Made by a program: the position numbers and the translations under genes. Positions 26,093-35,106 of a DNA stretch of 64,000 nt are shown one piece after another. Positions within the stretch are counted from its first letter, which is position 1. Every line of letters begins with the position of its first letter. The notes under the pieces are model-generated. The model ran no database searches, was not told the DNA's origin, and saw only the letters and a program-made list of their open reading frames with translations. The DNA is from Akkermansiaceae bacterium (GTDB taxonomy: Bacteria > Verrucomicrobiota > Verrucomicrobiia > Verrucomicrobiales > Akkermansiaceae): NCBI GenBank assembly GCA_025457665.1, contig JALOTY010000004.1, positions 1-64,000 on the forward strand. Reading direction: 5' to 3'.

Positions 26093-27081
26093 GTTCCCGG
26101 CAAATTCAGTTTCTCCAGTTCCCTTTCAATCATTTCCCGACAGCCGGCAATCTGCCTCTCCCGCCTGCCCCGCGCCTCCTGCGCGAGTTGGGCGAGGGTG
26201 TCGATGTCATAAAGATAAACCTCCTCGATTTCCCCCACCGCAGGATCGATGTCCCGAGGGACGGCAATGTCGATGAGGAACAAAGGCCGATACTTCCTCA
26301 CCCGCCGCACCGCTTCGACATGAAATGGCTGCACCACATGATGCGGCGCACTGGTCGAGGAAATCACCACATCCACCCCCGCAAGCACGGCCTGCCATTC
26401 GTCGAACTTCACGGCCCTGCCGCCGAGTTCATCGGCCAGCGCCACCGCGCGTTCGTGGGATCGATTCGTCACAAAAACCGTCGATGCCCCGCGTGAAACC
26501 AGCGCCTGCGCCGTTTGTCTGCTGGTATCACCGGCACCAATGACAATCACCCGGCAGCCATCGAGCTTGCCGAAAATCTTCTCCGCCAGTTCGACCGCCG
26601 CCCCTGCGACGGAGGTGGCGCCCTCCTGGATCGCGGTTTCCGTCCTGACCTTCTTGCCGACGCCGAAGGCTCTTTGGAAAAGACGGTTGAGCACCGGTCC
26701 GGTGGCACCCGCTTCGTGAGCCAGTCGATAGGCTTCCTTGATTTGGCCGAAAATCTCCGTTTCCCCGAGCACCATCGAATCCAGCCCACTGGCCACCGCA
26801 CAGAGGTGCACCGCCGCCTCTCGCTTGCGGAGTTCATACCAATGTTCATCGGCTCCTTCGCCTAACAGCTCTTTCAATCCCACCGCGGCAGCATCGGCCG
26901 ATGTCCCGGCGACATAAAATTCCGTGCGGTTGCAGGTGGAAACGACCACCGCTTCCTCGATCCCCGCCAGCTGCCCCAACTCCGCGGCTTTTTCCCCCAG
27001 ACGCGAGGACACGACGGCAAAACGTTCGCGGAATTCAACCGGAGCCGTGCGGTGGTTCAGTCCGAAGCAGAGAAGTTCCAT
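26089..27081 (-). CDS. hemA: Glutamyl-tRNA reductase, short form
   Basis: The enzyme reduces Glu-tRNA(Glu) to glutamate-1-semialdehyde, the first step of C5 haem synthesis. The catalytic Cys50 lies in 'VVSTCNRTEFYV'. 'GLDSMVLGETEIFGQIKEAY' (near 98) and the NADPH-binding 'VIVIGAGDTSRQTAQAL' (near 173) are present. At 330 residues it is 90-120 shorter than E. coli or Bacillus enzymes and ends just into the spinal helix, so the C-terminal dimerisation domain is missing. The overlap with hemC (ATGA) shows that the stop is at the natural operon junction, not a random truncation. It begins one base after the ccsA/hemX stop codon. Confidence 0.95.
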   Translation of the reverse strand: MELLCFGLNHRTAPVEFRERFAVVSSRLGEKAAELGQLAGIEEAVVVSTCNRTEFYVAGTSADAAAVGLKELLGEGADEHWYELRKREAAVHLCAVASGLDSMVLGETEIFGQIKEAYRLAHEAGATGPVLNRLFQRAFGVGKKVRTETAIQEGATSVAGAAVELAEKIFGKLDGCRVIVIGAGDTSRQTAQALVSRGASTVFVTNRSHERAVALADELGGRAVKFDEWQAVLAGVDVVISSTSAPHHVVQPFHVEAVRRVRKYRPLFLIDIAVPRDIDPAVGEIEEVYLYDIDTLAQLAQEARGRRERQIAGCREMIERELEKLNLPGT

Positions 27082-27082
27082 G

Positions 27083-27910
27083 TCAGACCAGGGCGAACAC
27101 CGAAAGGGAAAGCACGAAGAAACCCACCGTCAGCAGCGCCAGCCGCCGACCCGTCAAACCCCGGAATTGCAGGATGCCTAACAGCACCGCATAGCCGATC
27201 CACACCGCCGTCGCGGAAATCAGGTGAGGCAGGGCATTTTCGCCGTGTGGCATGCGGAATCCGGCCACCACGCCCACACTCAGCATCGACCAGCCCAACC
27301 ACAGCAGCCGCCGCAGCGAAACCAGCAATTCCCGGGCCGGAGGCAGATTGCGGAAAAGTCCCGAGGTGAGTCGATGCCCCTTCAGCAAGCGGTCCAGCAC
27401 CAGAAACATCACTGCCGCCACCGCCGCCAATGCCAGCGCGCCATATCCCAGCACGGACATCGCCGCATGGGTTTCCCCCCAGGCCGTCGTCCCACCCACA
27501 GGGTCCGGCGAGCTTTCCAGCATGCCGGGGATCAGGGCGATCGCTTGAAACAAGGCCACCAACGGTGCCGAAAAAACGCCCAGCAGGGAAATCCGATAGG
27601 GTGGGCCTACGAGGAGATAAAACAAGGTCAGCGACCAGGCGAGAAACACCAGGATTTCACCGATGCCCACCAGCGGACAGGCCTGTCGGGCCTCCCCACG
27701 GATCGAGAGAAATCCCAACTGGGCCAGGAAAGCCAGGGACATCCACACCACCGTCCAGCGGCTGCGGCGTCCCCGGTGCACGGCCATCATCCCCGTGACT
27801 CCGCCAATCACGGCGCACAGGGTGGAAAGGATCAGCAACCATCGGTCCACACCCACCCATTGCCTCGCCTCCCCGCCCCGCGCAACCCCCAATCCGATGC
27901 GGACTTCCAC
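27083..27910 (-). CDS. CcsA/HemX-like cytochrome c assembly family membrane protein
   Basis: The 275-residue protein has about eight membrane segments. It has the family stretch '[24 protein letters not shown]' near residues 145-168, which contains a histidine that may be a haem ligand. It resembles HemX of the Bacillus hemAXCDBL operon and the CcsA/CcmC domain (PF01578). It is the first gene of the operon with hemA, hemC and cobA-hemD, which supports the HemX assignment; HemX affects HemA levels in Bacillus. No tryptophan-rich WWD motif of true CcmC/CcsA is visible. The start is a GTG at 27910. Confidence 0.78.
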   Translation of the reverse strand: MEVRIGLGVARGGEARQWVGVDRWLLILSTLCAVIGGVTGMMAVHRGRRSRWTVVWMSLAFLAQLGFLSIRGEARQACPLVGIGEILVFLAWSLTLFYLLVGPPYRISLLGVFSAPLVALFQAIALIPGMLESSPDPVGGTTAWGETHAAMSVLGYGALALAAVAAVMFLVLDRLLKGHRLTSGLFRNLPPARELLVSLRRLLWLGWSMLSVGVVAGFRMPHGENALPHLISATAVWIGYAVLLGILQFRGLTGRRLALLTVGFFVLSLSVFALV

Positions 27911-27931
27911 TCAGACAGTCGCAACACCGCC

Positions 27932-27960
27932 TTGCACCCCGCACCCGCGCCCCTTACACC
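27932..27960 (+). promoter_or_regulatory. Predicted promoter of pgi
   Basis: TTGCAC (27932-27937) and TACACC (27955-27960) are 17 bases apart, giving a leader of about 18 bases before the pgi ATG. The -10 match is poor; prediction by eye. Confidence 0.3.
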
Positions 27961-27984
27961 GCTCCTATCTCCACCTCATTCATC

Positions 27985-29538
27985 ATGTCCTTCGAAAACT
28001 TTTCCGCCTCACTCATCCGCTATCCCCAACTCGGATTCTCGCTCGATTCCTCGCTCATGGACCTCCAGCAAGACTGGATCGCCAGCATGGAATCCAAGGT
28101 GCAAAAGGCCTTTTCGGACATGCAGGCTCTTGAGTCGGGTGCGATTGCCAACCCCGATGAAGGCCGCATGGTCGGCCACTACTGGCTGCGCCAGCCCGCC
28201 CTCGCCCCCACGGCCGAACTCCGTGAGCAAATCACCGCACCGCTCGCCAGTTTGAAGCAGTTCGCGGCCGATGTTCATACGGGAAAAGTCACCAATCCCG
28301 CCGGCAAGCGCTTCGAGCGACTCCTCCTCATCGGCATCGGCGGCTCCGCCCTCGGCCCCCAGCTCGTCAATGACGCCCTCGGCGGCCAAGCCGTCCTGCC
28401 CATCCATTTCTTCGACAACACCGACCCTGCCGGCATCGATCACACGCTCGCCACCATCGGCAGCCGCCATTTCGAAACCACGCTCGTCCTCGTCATCTCC
28501 AAATCCGGCGGCACCCCGGAAACCCGCAACGGCATGCTCGAAGCAAAGTCCGCTTGGGAAAAGGCCGGCCTGGAATTCGGCAAATACACGGTCGCCATCA
28601 CCGGCACCGGATCGAAGCTCGATCAGTTTGCCACCGATCACGGCTTCATCGCCCGTTTCCCCATGGAAGACTGGATCGGCGGACGGACTTCGGTGATGTC
28701 CACCGTGGGGCTGGTCCCCGCCGCTTTGCAGGGGATCGATATCGATGCCTTCCTCGCTGGAGCCGCCGCCATGGATGAGGAAACCCGCAAGACCGACGCC
28801 GCCACCAATGCCGCCATGCGGCTCGCCCTTTGCTGGTATGCCGCCGGCAAGGGCCGTGGGGAAAAGGACATGGTCGTGCTGCCCTACAAGGACTCCCTCG
28901 TCCTGTTCTCGAAATACCTCCAACAGCTCGTCATGGAGTCCCTCGGCAAGGAGCTGGATCTCGATGGCAACAAAGTCCACCAAGGCATCGCCGTCTATGG
29001 CAACAAGGGTTCCACCGACCAGCACGCCTACGTCCAACAACTGCGCGATGGCGTGGCAAACTTCTTCGCCACTTTCATCGAAGTCCGCAAAGGTCGCAAC
29101 GGCGCCACCATCGAGGTCGAACCCGGCAACACCTCCGCCGACTACCTCCAGGGTTTCCTCCGCGGCACCCGCAAGGCGCTTTACGAGTCTGGCAGGCAGT
29201 CGATCACCCTCTCGATCCCCGAAGTCACCCCCTTTACCCTCGGTCTCCTCATCGCGCTCTTCGAAAGGGCCGTTTCCTTCTACGCCTCCCTGGTGAACGT
29301 CAATGCCTACCACCAGCCCGGCGTGGAAGCAGGGAAAAAGGCGGCAGCGACCTTCCTCGATACCCTCAATGCCGTCCGTGGACGCCTCACGGCCGATGCC
29401 AAGTCCGCCACCGAGATCGCCTACGAAATTGATGCCGACGCCGAGGACGTTTACCACTGCCTCACCCACCTTGCCGCCAATGGTGAGGTGCAGATTTCTC
29501 TCGGCAAAAATCCTGCGGAAGACTGTTTTTCGCTCTGA
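27985..29538 (+). CDS. pgi: Glucose-6-phosphate isomerase
   Basis: This 517-residue enzyme interconverts glucose-6-phosphate and fructose-6-phosphate. The sugar-phosphate site is visible in '[13 protein letters not shown]' (near residue 114) and '[15 protein letters not shown]' (near 172). '[17 protein letters not shown]' and '[15 protein letters not shown]' (near 350) supply catalytic residues. The last about 60 residues form a helical tail beyond the core. It is divergent from the haem operon. Confidence 0.95.
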   Translation: MSFENFSASLIRYPQLGFSLDSSLMDLQQDWIASMESKVQKAFSDMQALESGAIANPDEGRMVGHYWLRQPALAPTAELREQITAPLASLKQFAADVHTGKVTNPAGKRFERLLLIGIGGSALGPQLVNDALGGQAVLPIHFFDNTDPAGIDHTLATIGSRHFETTLVLVISKSGGTPETRNGMLEAKSAWEKAGLEFGKYTVAITGTGSKLDQFATDHGFIARFPMEDWIGGRTSVMSTVGLVPAALQGIDIDAFLAGAAAMDEETRKTDAATNAAMRLALCWYAAGKGRGEKDMVVLPYKDSLVLFSKYLQQLVMESLGKELDLDGNKVHQGIAVYGNKGSTDQHAYVQQLRDGVANFFATFIEVRKGRNGATIEVEPGNTSADYLQGFLRGTRKALYESGRQSITLSIPEVTPFTLGLLIALFERAVSFYASLVNVNAYHQPGVEAGKKAAATFLDTLNAVRGRLTADAKSATEIAYEIDADAEDVYHCLTHLAANGEVQISLGKNPAEDCFSL

Positions 29539-29547
29539 TCCTGTCAG

Positions 29548-29624
29548 AAGCGTCCCGCATGACGCTTTCCCACCGCCTTGCTGTCGCTCTTTTCCACCGG
29601 AGCGGTTGCAGCAAGGCGGAAGCG
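29548..29624 (+). promoter_or_regulatory. Structured leader between pgi and lutA with competing hairpins
   Basis: Hairpin A pairs AAGCGTC (29548-29554) with GACGCTT (29561-29567). Hairpin B pairs CCGCCTTGCTG (29573-29583) with CAGCAAGGCGG (29609-29619), an 11-bp perfect stem. The CGCTT of hairpin A (29563-29567) can alternatively pair with AAGCG at 29620-29624, extending hairpin B. The two arrangements are mutually exclusive, as in attenuators. The lutA ATG lies 25 bases downstream. Any regulatory role is inference; hairpin A could also simply end the pgi transcript. Confidence 0.4.
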
Positions 29625-29649
29625 ACCTTAAAATCCGCGCACAATCCTC

Positions 29650-30411
29650 ATGGTATCCACCCCACGCCCCGTCGGCCGCAAGGTCCTCTTCATGGCCACT
29701 TGTCTGTGCGACGCGTTTTACGACGATGCCGCCCGCGCCTCGGTCGAGCTTCTCGAGCACCTCGGAGTCGAAGTCGTTTTCCCCGATGACCAGACCTGCT
29801 GTGGCCAACCGGCCTTCAACTCGGGCGACTGGCCCTCCTCCCGCAAGGTCGCCAAGCATGCCGCCAAGGTCTTCGCAGGGGATCTTCCGGTGATCGTTCC
29901 CAGTGGGTCCTGCGCTGCCATGCATTTCCACGGTCACCGCCTGCAATTCGAAGAATGCCCGGATGCCGAGGTCGAATCCCTCGCCCATCGCACTTGGGAA
30001 ATCATCGATTTCATCGTCAACGGACTCGGCATCAAAACCTGGGATGGCGAATTCGAAAATCCCACCCGTCTCGCCTTCCATCGTTCCTGCCACACCCGCG
30101 GCACGGATACCGGCGAGGCCGTCACCACCCTGCTCTCCTCGATCCGCAGGGCCGAGGTCGTGCCCTTCGGCCAGACCGATCAATGCTGTGGTTTCGGCGG
30201 CACCTTCTCCGTCACTTTCCCCCACATCTCCGGCCGCATGGGTTCGCTGAAGCTCGATCACATCATGGAGTCCCGGCCCGATCTGCTGGTCTCTGCCGAC
30301 ATGTCCTGCCTCATGCACCTCACCGGCCTCGCCCGGGTTCAGGGCCGGCCCATTCCCCATCTCCATGTCGTTCAGGTCCTTCGGGATACCTTGATGACCG
30401 CCCGCAAGTGA
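29650..30411 (+). CDS. lutA: Lactate utilization protein LutA
   Basis: This 253-residue protein of the CCG-domain family has two cysteine-rich repeats: 'PDDQTCCGQPAF' with an upstream 'MATCLCDAF', and 'TDQCCGFGGTFS' with 'SCHTRG' and 'ADMSCLMHL'. With LutB and LutC it oxidises L-lactate to pyruvate in Bacillus. The gene order lutA-lutB-lutC follows on the same strand with gaps of 31 and 14 bases. No lactate permease or LutR-type regulator is next to it. Confidence 0.94.
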   Translation: MVSTPRPVGRKVLFMATCLCDAFYDDAARASVELLEHLGVEVVFPDDQTCCGQPAFNSGDWPSSRKVAKHAAKVFAGDLPVIVPSGSCAAMHFHGHRLQFEECPDAEVESLAHRTWEIIDFIVNGLGIKTWDGEFENPTRLAFHRSCHTRGTDTGEAVTTLLSSIRRAEVVPFGQTDQCCGFGGTFSVTFPHISGRMGSLKLDHIMESRPDLLVSADMSCLMHLTGLARVQGRPIPHLHVVQVLRDTLMTARK

Positions 30412-30442
30412 CTCCGGTAAAATCCCAACGATTCCCAAGAGG

Positions 30443-31837
30443 ATGATCGACCGCCAACCTATCGATACCTACGCGCGCCAGATTTCCGACGAGAAACAGA
30501 CCTCGGTGATCACCGGCTCCACGGCCAGCACGGACAAGCGCTTCAATGCGCTTTTCACCGACTATGCCGACCCGGATTCCCTCCGCAAGCTGGCGGCCAA
30601 GATCAAGGACCACACGCTGCACCACCTTGATACCTACCTGGAGCAGGCGGAAGCCTCCTTGCAGCGCAATGGGGTCACCGTCCACTTCGCGGACAGCGGG
30701 GACGACGCTCGGGAAACCGTGCTCAACATCCTGCGCGGGCATGAGGTCACGCAATTGACGAAATCGAAATCGATGGCGTCCGAGGAAATCCACCTCAACC
30801 CCTATCTCATCGAAAACGGCATCGAAGTCCTCGAGAGCGACCTCGGGGAATTCATCATCCAGCTCGATGGCGACGAGCCCTCCCACATCGTCCGCCCCAT
30901 CATTCACAAGAACCGCCGCGAAATCGCCCGCACCTTCCAGCGCGAGGGCATCGCGGAGGACTACAATGACGATCCCGGAACCATCACCCGCCGCGCCCGG
31001 GTCCACCTCCGGGAAAAATACATGCTCGCCCAGGCGGTCATCACCGGCGGCAATTTCATCTCCGCGGAATCCGGCCGCCTCGTGCTGGTGACCAATGAGG
31101 GCAACACCCGCTTCGGCATGGCTCCCTCCAAGGTCCACATCGCCCTGGTCGGCATCGAAAAACTCGTCCCCACCGATCGCGATCTCGGGGTTTTCCTCAA
31201 TCTCCTCGGCCGCTCCGCCACCGGCCAGCAGCTCACGGTTTACACCGAGTTCATTTCCGGTCCCAAAGATGACAGCCAGCCCAGCGGCCCCGAGCACATG
31301 CACGTGGTCTTCATGAATCATGGGCGCACCGATGTGCTCGATTCGAATTGCCGCGAAATCCTCCGCTGCATCCGCTGCTCCGCCTGTCAGAATGTTTGCC
31401 CGGTTTACCGCCAGGCTTCCGGCCACGCCTACCGCAGCCCCTACGGCGGCCCCATCGGTGCCGTGCTCTCGCCCCTGCTCTTCGGCGATCGCTTCCCGGA
31501 ATTGGCCGATCTCCCCAAGGCCTCCTCGCTCTGCGGGGCCTGCAATGAAGTCTGCCCGGTGGACATCCCCATCCCCGATCTGCTGCTACGACTTCGTGAC
31601 AAGGCCAAGCGAGCCCACATCCCGCAGCCCGGGGACCTGCCGATGACCCCCTTTGCCACCCTCGCCACCTCGCCCTCGCTCTGGCGCACCGCCATGACCA
31701 TGAGCAAGGCCATGAACCACCTGCCCATCCAGGTCGCCCCCGTGCGCCCGCTGCAAGACTGGCTGGGTCAACGCACCCTGCCGGATTGGCATGGCGGAGA
31801 TTTCCGCAAATGGCTGAAGGCACGGAAAGAAAAGTGA
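30443..31837 (+). CDS. lutB: Lactate utilization iron-sulfur protein LutB
   Basis: The 464-residue protein has an N-terminal LUD domain (to about residue 290) and two 4Fe-4S motifs: 'CIRCSACQNVCPVYR' near 310 and 'CGACNEVCPVDIPIPDL' near 360. It transfers electrons in the LutABC lactate oxidase. AAGAGG precedes the ATG but with only two or so bases of spacing, so it is an atypical SD. 'HAYRSPYGGPIGAVLSPLL' between the clusters matches the family. Confidence 0.95.
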   Translation: MIDRQPIDTYARQISDEKQTSVITGSTASTDKRFNALFTDYADPDSLRKLAAKIKDHTLHHLDTYLEQAEASLQRNGVTVHFADSGDDARETVLNILRGHEVTQLTKSKSMASEEIHLNPYLIENGIEVLESDLGEFIIQLDGDEPSHIVRPIIHKNRREIARTFQREGIAEDYNDDPGTITRRARVHLREKYMLAQAVITGGNFISAESGRLVLVTNEGNTRFGMAPSKVHIALVGIEKLVPTDRDLGVFLNLLGRSATGQQLTVYTEFISGPKDDSQPSGPEHMHVVFMNHGRTDVLDSNCREILRCIRCSACQNVCPVYRQASGHAYRSPYGGPIGAVLSPLLFGDRFPELADLPKASSLCGACNEVCPVDIPIPDLLLRLRDKAKRAHIPQPGDLPMTPFATLATSPSLWRTAMTMSKAMNHLPIQVAPVRPLQDWLGQRTLPDWHGGDFRKWLKARKEK

Positions 31838-31851
31838 CCCACCCACCCGCC

Positions 31852-32460
31852 ATGTCCCGCGATACCATTTTCCAGAAAATCCGCAGCGCCCTCGAACCCA
31901 TCAAGGAAAAGGCCGCCCACCCCGGCTTCGAAGAGGCCATGCTCATCTCCCCGGTGCGTACCGCCGGCTCTCCCGTCGAAGCCTTCAGCCGGAATTTCAC
32001 CACCGTCAATGGCCGGGTGATGAGCACGCTTGAGGAAGTCATCGACCTCCTCCGTGCCCAGAACCATCAGGTCGGCTACTGCGATCCCTCCCTCATGGAA
32101 ACCCTCGGCCGCCCGCTGGCGGACGCAGGCTTCGAGGTGCGGACCGAATACTGCCGGGAAAACTACGACGATTACGACTTCGGCATCACCCGGGCCACCG
32201 GCGGCATCGCGGAAACCGGGTCCATCATCCTCGATGATGCCCACACCTCCGACCGCCTCGCCGCGCTTTCCCCCTGGGTCCACATCGCTGTGCTCTCCCG
32301 CGCGGCCATCCATCCGTCGGTTCCAGCCGCCATCGCCCACCTCGGCTCCAGCAGAAACATCATCTGGGTCACCGGGCCATCGAAGACGGCGGACGTCGAA
32401 GGCATCCTCATCGAGGGCGTCCACGGCCCCGGTGAACAAATCGCCTTCCTGGTGGACTGA
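31852..32460 (+). CDS. lutC: Lactate utilization protein LutC (LUD domain)
   Basis: The 202-residue product is a stand-alone LUD domain with 'DYDFGITRATGGIAETGSII' near residue 107 and the C-terminal 'IAHLGSSRNIIWVTGPSKTADVEG', both family signatures. It is required with LutA and LutB for lactate use in Bacillus. The ATG at 31852 is chosen, 14 bases after lutB; an in-frame ATG at 31786 lies inside lutB and gives no family match. Confidence 0.93.
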   Translation: MSRDTIFQKIRSALEPIKEKAAHPGFEEAMLISPVRTAGSPVEAFSRNFTTVNGRVMSTLEEVIDLLRAQNHQVGYCDPSLMETLGRPLADAGFEVRTEYCRENYDDYDFGITRATGGIAETGSIILDDAHTSDRLAALSPWVHIAVLSRAAIHPSVPAAIAHLGSSRNIIWVTGPSKTADVEGILIEGVHGPGEQIAFLVD

Positions 32461-32513
32461 GCGATCGGGACTTCGCAACTTCCTCTCGCGCGCCGGGTTT
32501 CCGCTTCCGAAGC

Positions 32514-33149
32514 ATGGAAGCCACTGCTGCATCGGCCGCATTCCTCGAGATGGCGAACCCCTCCGCTCCAGCCTCTGATCCGGAAAATGACCGCGACATC
32601 GAGCTGATGGCGCTCGTCGGCGCTGGCAATGAGCAGGCTTTCCGCCTCCTCGTCGAGCGCCACCAAAACTCCGTCGTCGGCACCCTCGCCCGCATGCTTG
32701 GCGATGCCGCAGAAGCCGAAGACCTCGCTCAAAGAACCTTCCTCCGCGTCTGGAAACACGCCAAACGCTGGAAACCCGAGGCGAAGTTCACCACCTACCT
32801 TTTCACCATCGCCCGCAACCTCGCCTACAACGAGTCGCGCCGCCGCTCGCGGAAAAAGGAGGTCTCGTCCGACCAGATGCACGATGAATACGGCAGCGAA
32901 AGCGCCGCCGAAACCCGCTCCGAGCCGGATGCCGAGGTGCAGCGAAACGAGATGCATCAGGAAATCGATCTCGCCATCGCCAGCCTCCCCGAGAACCAGC
33001 GCGCCGCGGTGATTCTCTTCGCTTATGAGTCGATGCCCTACGAGGAGATCGCCAAGGTCCTCAACACCTCCATCCCCTCCGTGAAAAGCCTGATCTTCCG
33101 CGGCCGCACCACGCTGCGCGAGAAGCTCGCCCATTTCACCGGCTACTGA
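32514..33149 (+). CDS. RNA polymerase sigma factor, ECF/sigma-70 family
   Basis: This 211-residue factor has region 2 at about residues 42-105 ('FRLLVERHQNSVVGTLARML', 'DLAQRTFLRVWKHAKRW', 'FTTYLFTIARNLAYNESRR') and region 4 at about 150-205 ('SLPENQRAAVILFAYESMPY' then 'EEIAKVLNTSIPSVKSLIFR'). It lacks regions 1 and 3, as in ECF sigmas. The linker is rich in acidic residues. No anti-sigma factor gene follows; the next features are a terminator and tRNA-Gln on the other strand. ATG 32514 has no SD; a start at Met13 (32550) is possible. Confidence 0.92.
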   Translation: MEATAASAAFLEMANPSAPASDPENDRDIELMALVGAGNEQAFRLLVERHQNSVVGTLARMLGDAAEAEDLAQRTFLRVWKHAKRWKPEAKFTTYLFTIARNLAYNESRRRSRKKEVSSDQMHDEYGSESAAETRSEPDAEVQRNEMHQEIDLAIASLPENQRAAVILFAYESMPYEEIAKVLNTSIPSVKSLIFRGRTTLREKLAHFTGY

Positions 33150-33180
33150 GCGGCCGCCATCCCTGGCAGGCCCCCTGCAC

Positions 33181-33205
33181 AAAAAAACCTGCCACCATGG
33201 CAGGT
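33181..33205 (-). terminator. Terminator of tRNA-Gln
   Basis: Read on the minus strand, ACCTGCC (33205-33199) pairs with GGCAGGT (33193-33187) around a 5-base loop, followed by a run of seven T residues (33187-33181). It lies 38 bases beyond the tRNA CCA end. Confidence 0.85.
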
Positions 33206-33242
33206 CATCCTCAGGAATCCCAACGATTCACACTCTCCGAAG

Positions 33243-33317
33243 TGGCAGCCCCCCTAGGACTCGAACCTAGAAATACGGAACCAAAATCCGCTGTGTTACC
33301 AATTACACCAAGGGGCT
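33243..33317 (-). tRNA. tRNA-Gln (anticodon TTG)
   Basis: The full cloverleaf is visible on the minus strand: acceptor AGCCCCT paired with GGGGGCT, a D arm with TAATTGGTAACA, an anticodon loop with TTG, and a T arm CTAGG-TTCGAGT-CCTAG. The discriminator is G and the CCA is encoded in the DNA. The length is 75 bases including CCA. Confidence 0.95.
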
Positions 33318-33338
33318 CCGGTGCCTTCGGCGGGGCGG

Positions 33339-33367
33339 AACCTAGGGTCAGTCCTTGCCAATGGCAA
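33339..33367 (-). promoter_or_regulatory. Predicted promoter of tRNA-Gln
   Basis: On the minus strand, TTGCCA (33367-33362) and TAGGTT (33344-33339) are separated by 17 bases. Transcription would start about 15 bases before the mature tRNA. Confidence 0.4.
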
Positions 33368-33510
33368 TAGGGAAATTCGGGAAACTCAGGAAAATTCTGA
33401 AGCTCCGATGAGCCAGGCTGGAATCGACGGATTCATCCCCCACCCGCCCGCTCTCGCCCCACCTTGCTTTGCCCACTTTGTTAGAATCCCCCTTCCGCCG
33501 CGACCTCCGC

Positions 33511-34536
33511 TCACCGATCCACCACATTCCAGCGTCGCTCGATTTTCACCTGCATCGCCCCTTGAAGATGAAGCTGCTCACCGCCCGTCCCCATCTTCAT
33601 GGTTTGCACGGTCTGGTAATCCTCACGAATCACCAAGGGGTAGATCAGCGAAACCCAGACGTGTCCGTCCGTGATCGTGATGTCCGTATCGAAATTCGAG
33701 CCCCCGCCCATCATCAAGCCCATCTGCTTGAAATCCCCCTCGATCTTGAATTTCCCGCAGGGGTGACCATTGGCGGGCTCGATCGCTTCCAAGGTCAAAC
33801 TCAGCTCACCCGACTCTGCCGCGTCCACCAACACCCCCAGGGACTGGCCCTTCAGCTCCACCCGATCGCCGATCTTGTAACGCCGCGCGGCAAACCACAG
33901 CGGACGCGGCGCCGCCCCGAAGGTCGTCAGGAAAATCGGCAGATCCTCACGCAGATCCGCCGCCGCGGAGTCGGCCGAAAAAATGCCCGTCTTCTCAATC
34001 TTCCAGCCCTTGCCATCGTAACGGAAAACCATCGGCTTGCCCGGATTCTCGATCGCCGTTTCGCCCGGCTCGACCGCAGGCTGCGATGCGTCGGCCGGCG
34101 TATCAGCGGGGTTCTGGCCTTGATCCATGAGGATCTGTTGCGGATGGATGGTGACCCGGACGGCACCAGGGAAACGCTCGATGAGGCCCCTCGTGATCAC
34201 CTCCCCGGACATCGTCGCCCCCTGGTTTCCGAACGGCGATTGCTTCAAGCTGCGCACCTGCTGCATGATGAGCTTCAATTCATGCTCCACCTCCAGATCC
34301 ATGGGAAAAGGGAGATCCTTGCGAAAGACCACGCCTTCAGCGTTCTGATCCACCAGTCCTTGCAGATCCGCATCCACCTCCGCGTCTTCTTTTTCCGCCG
34401 CCGCTGTCTCACTCGCCGCCTTGGCCTGCTCTGCGAGCTGCTTGGCCTTTTCGCACTGGGAAAAGAACAGCGGCACGGCGAGGGCCAAGCCTGAACGGAA
34501 AATCCAGCGGCCGAACCGCGATGAATCCTGTTTCAT
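33511..34536 (-). CDS. Uncharacterised secreted or lipoprotein-like protein
   Basis: I do not recognise this 341-residue protein. It has an N-terminal basic-hydrophobic segment 'WIFRSGLALAVPLFFSQCEK'; Cys28 could be a lipobox cysteine, but Gln at -1 is atypical. After a helical Ala/Glu/Lys-rich stretch (residues 29-60) come alternating strands with two likely domains, including 'KGWKIEKTGIFSADS' and 'FAARRYKIGDRVELKGQSLG'. A Pro/Ala/Asp-rich linker lies near residues 140-160. Its start overlaps the upstream lipoprotein gene by ATGA, so the two form an operon and probably act together at the envelope. Confidence 0.7.
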   Translation of the reverse strand: MKQDSSRFGRWIFRSGLALAVPLFFSQCEKAKQLAEQAKAASETAAAEKEDAEVDADLQGLVDQNAEGVVFRKDLPFPMDLEVEHELKLIMQQVRSLKQSPFGNQGATMSGEVITRGLIERFPGAVRVTIHPQQILMDQGQNPADTPADASQPAVEPGETAIENPGKPMVFRYDGKGWKIEKTGIFSADSAAADLREDLPIFLTTFGAAPRPLWFAARRYKIGDRVELKGQSLGVLVDAAESGELSLTLEAIEPANGHPCGKFKIEGDFKQMGLMMGGGSNFDTDITITDGHVWVSLIYPLVIREDYQTVQTMKMGTGGEQLHLQGAMQVKIERRWNVVDR

Positions 34537-35000
34537 GAATCGGTCGTCCCCTCAGGCTCCGCCACGGGCTCCTGCGGCAGCTCCACCGCACTCTCCTCAG
34601 ACACTTCGGGTTCGATGATAGGATCGGGAACGCGGAAATACTTCTTCTCCCCATTGGCAAAATCGGGATCGACCACCAGATCGCCCACCTTGAACTCCCT
34701 CACATCCACCTGCTTTCCGCTGTGGGGACTGAAAACGAAACCCGGCTTGCCCGCCACCGCCTTGGCCACCGGAACCACCGGCTTGCCCTCCTCGGTCGGC
34801 TTCTCTTTCTCGGACGCATCGGCCGCCTGCTCATCCCCTGAAGCCTTGGGACCCCGAGGTTCACCCGCCGCCTTCAGGCGCCTGCCCACTTCCTCCAAAG
34901 GACCGGAAACCGCAGGATCAGGCTTCTTGACCTTGTTGGCCTGCTCCTCGCAAGCCAACAACGCCGCAAACACCATTCCCGCCATCAACCAAATCCTCAT
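34533..35000 (-). CDS. Small putative lipoprotein
   Basis: This 155-residue protein begins with a lipoprotein signal peptide; 'MVFAALLACEEQ' gives a good lipobox (Leu14-Leu15-Ala16-Cys17). The remainder is acidic, Pro/Glu/Lys-rich and probably extended, with one compact patch 'GFVFSPHSGKQVDVREFKVGDLVVDPDF' (residues about 92-120), here quoted in pieces: GFVFSPHSGK, VDVREFKVGDLV. No family is recognised. It is the first gene of a two-gene operon with the 341-residue protein. TTGACC about 40 bases upstream may be a -35. Confidence 0.7.
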   Translation of the reverse strand: MRIWLMAGMVFAALLACEEQANKVKKPDPAVSGPLEEVGRRLKAAGEPRGPKASGDEQAADASEKEKPTEEGKPVVPVAKAVAGKPGFVFSPHSGKQVDVREFKVGDLVVDPDFANGEKKYFRVPDPIIEPEVSEESAVELPQEPVAEPEGTTDS

Positions 35001-35049
35001 TTCTCGCCAATATCCTCCACTCCCTTAGCGCCGGGTCAAGCCCCACTCG

Positions 35050-35076
35050 TGCATTCGATTTCAAAGAAATCATGCA
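35050..35076. other. Inverted repeat downstream of the SNF2 gene
   Basis: TGCAT-TC-GATTTC (35050-35062) faces GAAATC-ATGCA (35066-35076) around AAA, with a 2-base bulge. No T-tract follows on either strand. It may end the SNF2 transcript or act on the lipoprotein operon that starts at 35000. Confidence 0.4.
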
Positions 35077-35106
35077 AATCCTCCGATTCTAACATTTTCC
35101 AACAGC

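Noticed and set aside
28009..30438. Long minus-strand open frame opposite pgi and lutA
   Set aside because: It is antisense to two clearly recognised genes and has the biased composition of a mirror frame.
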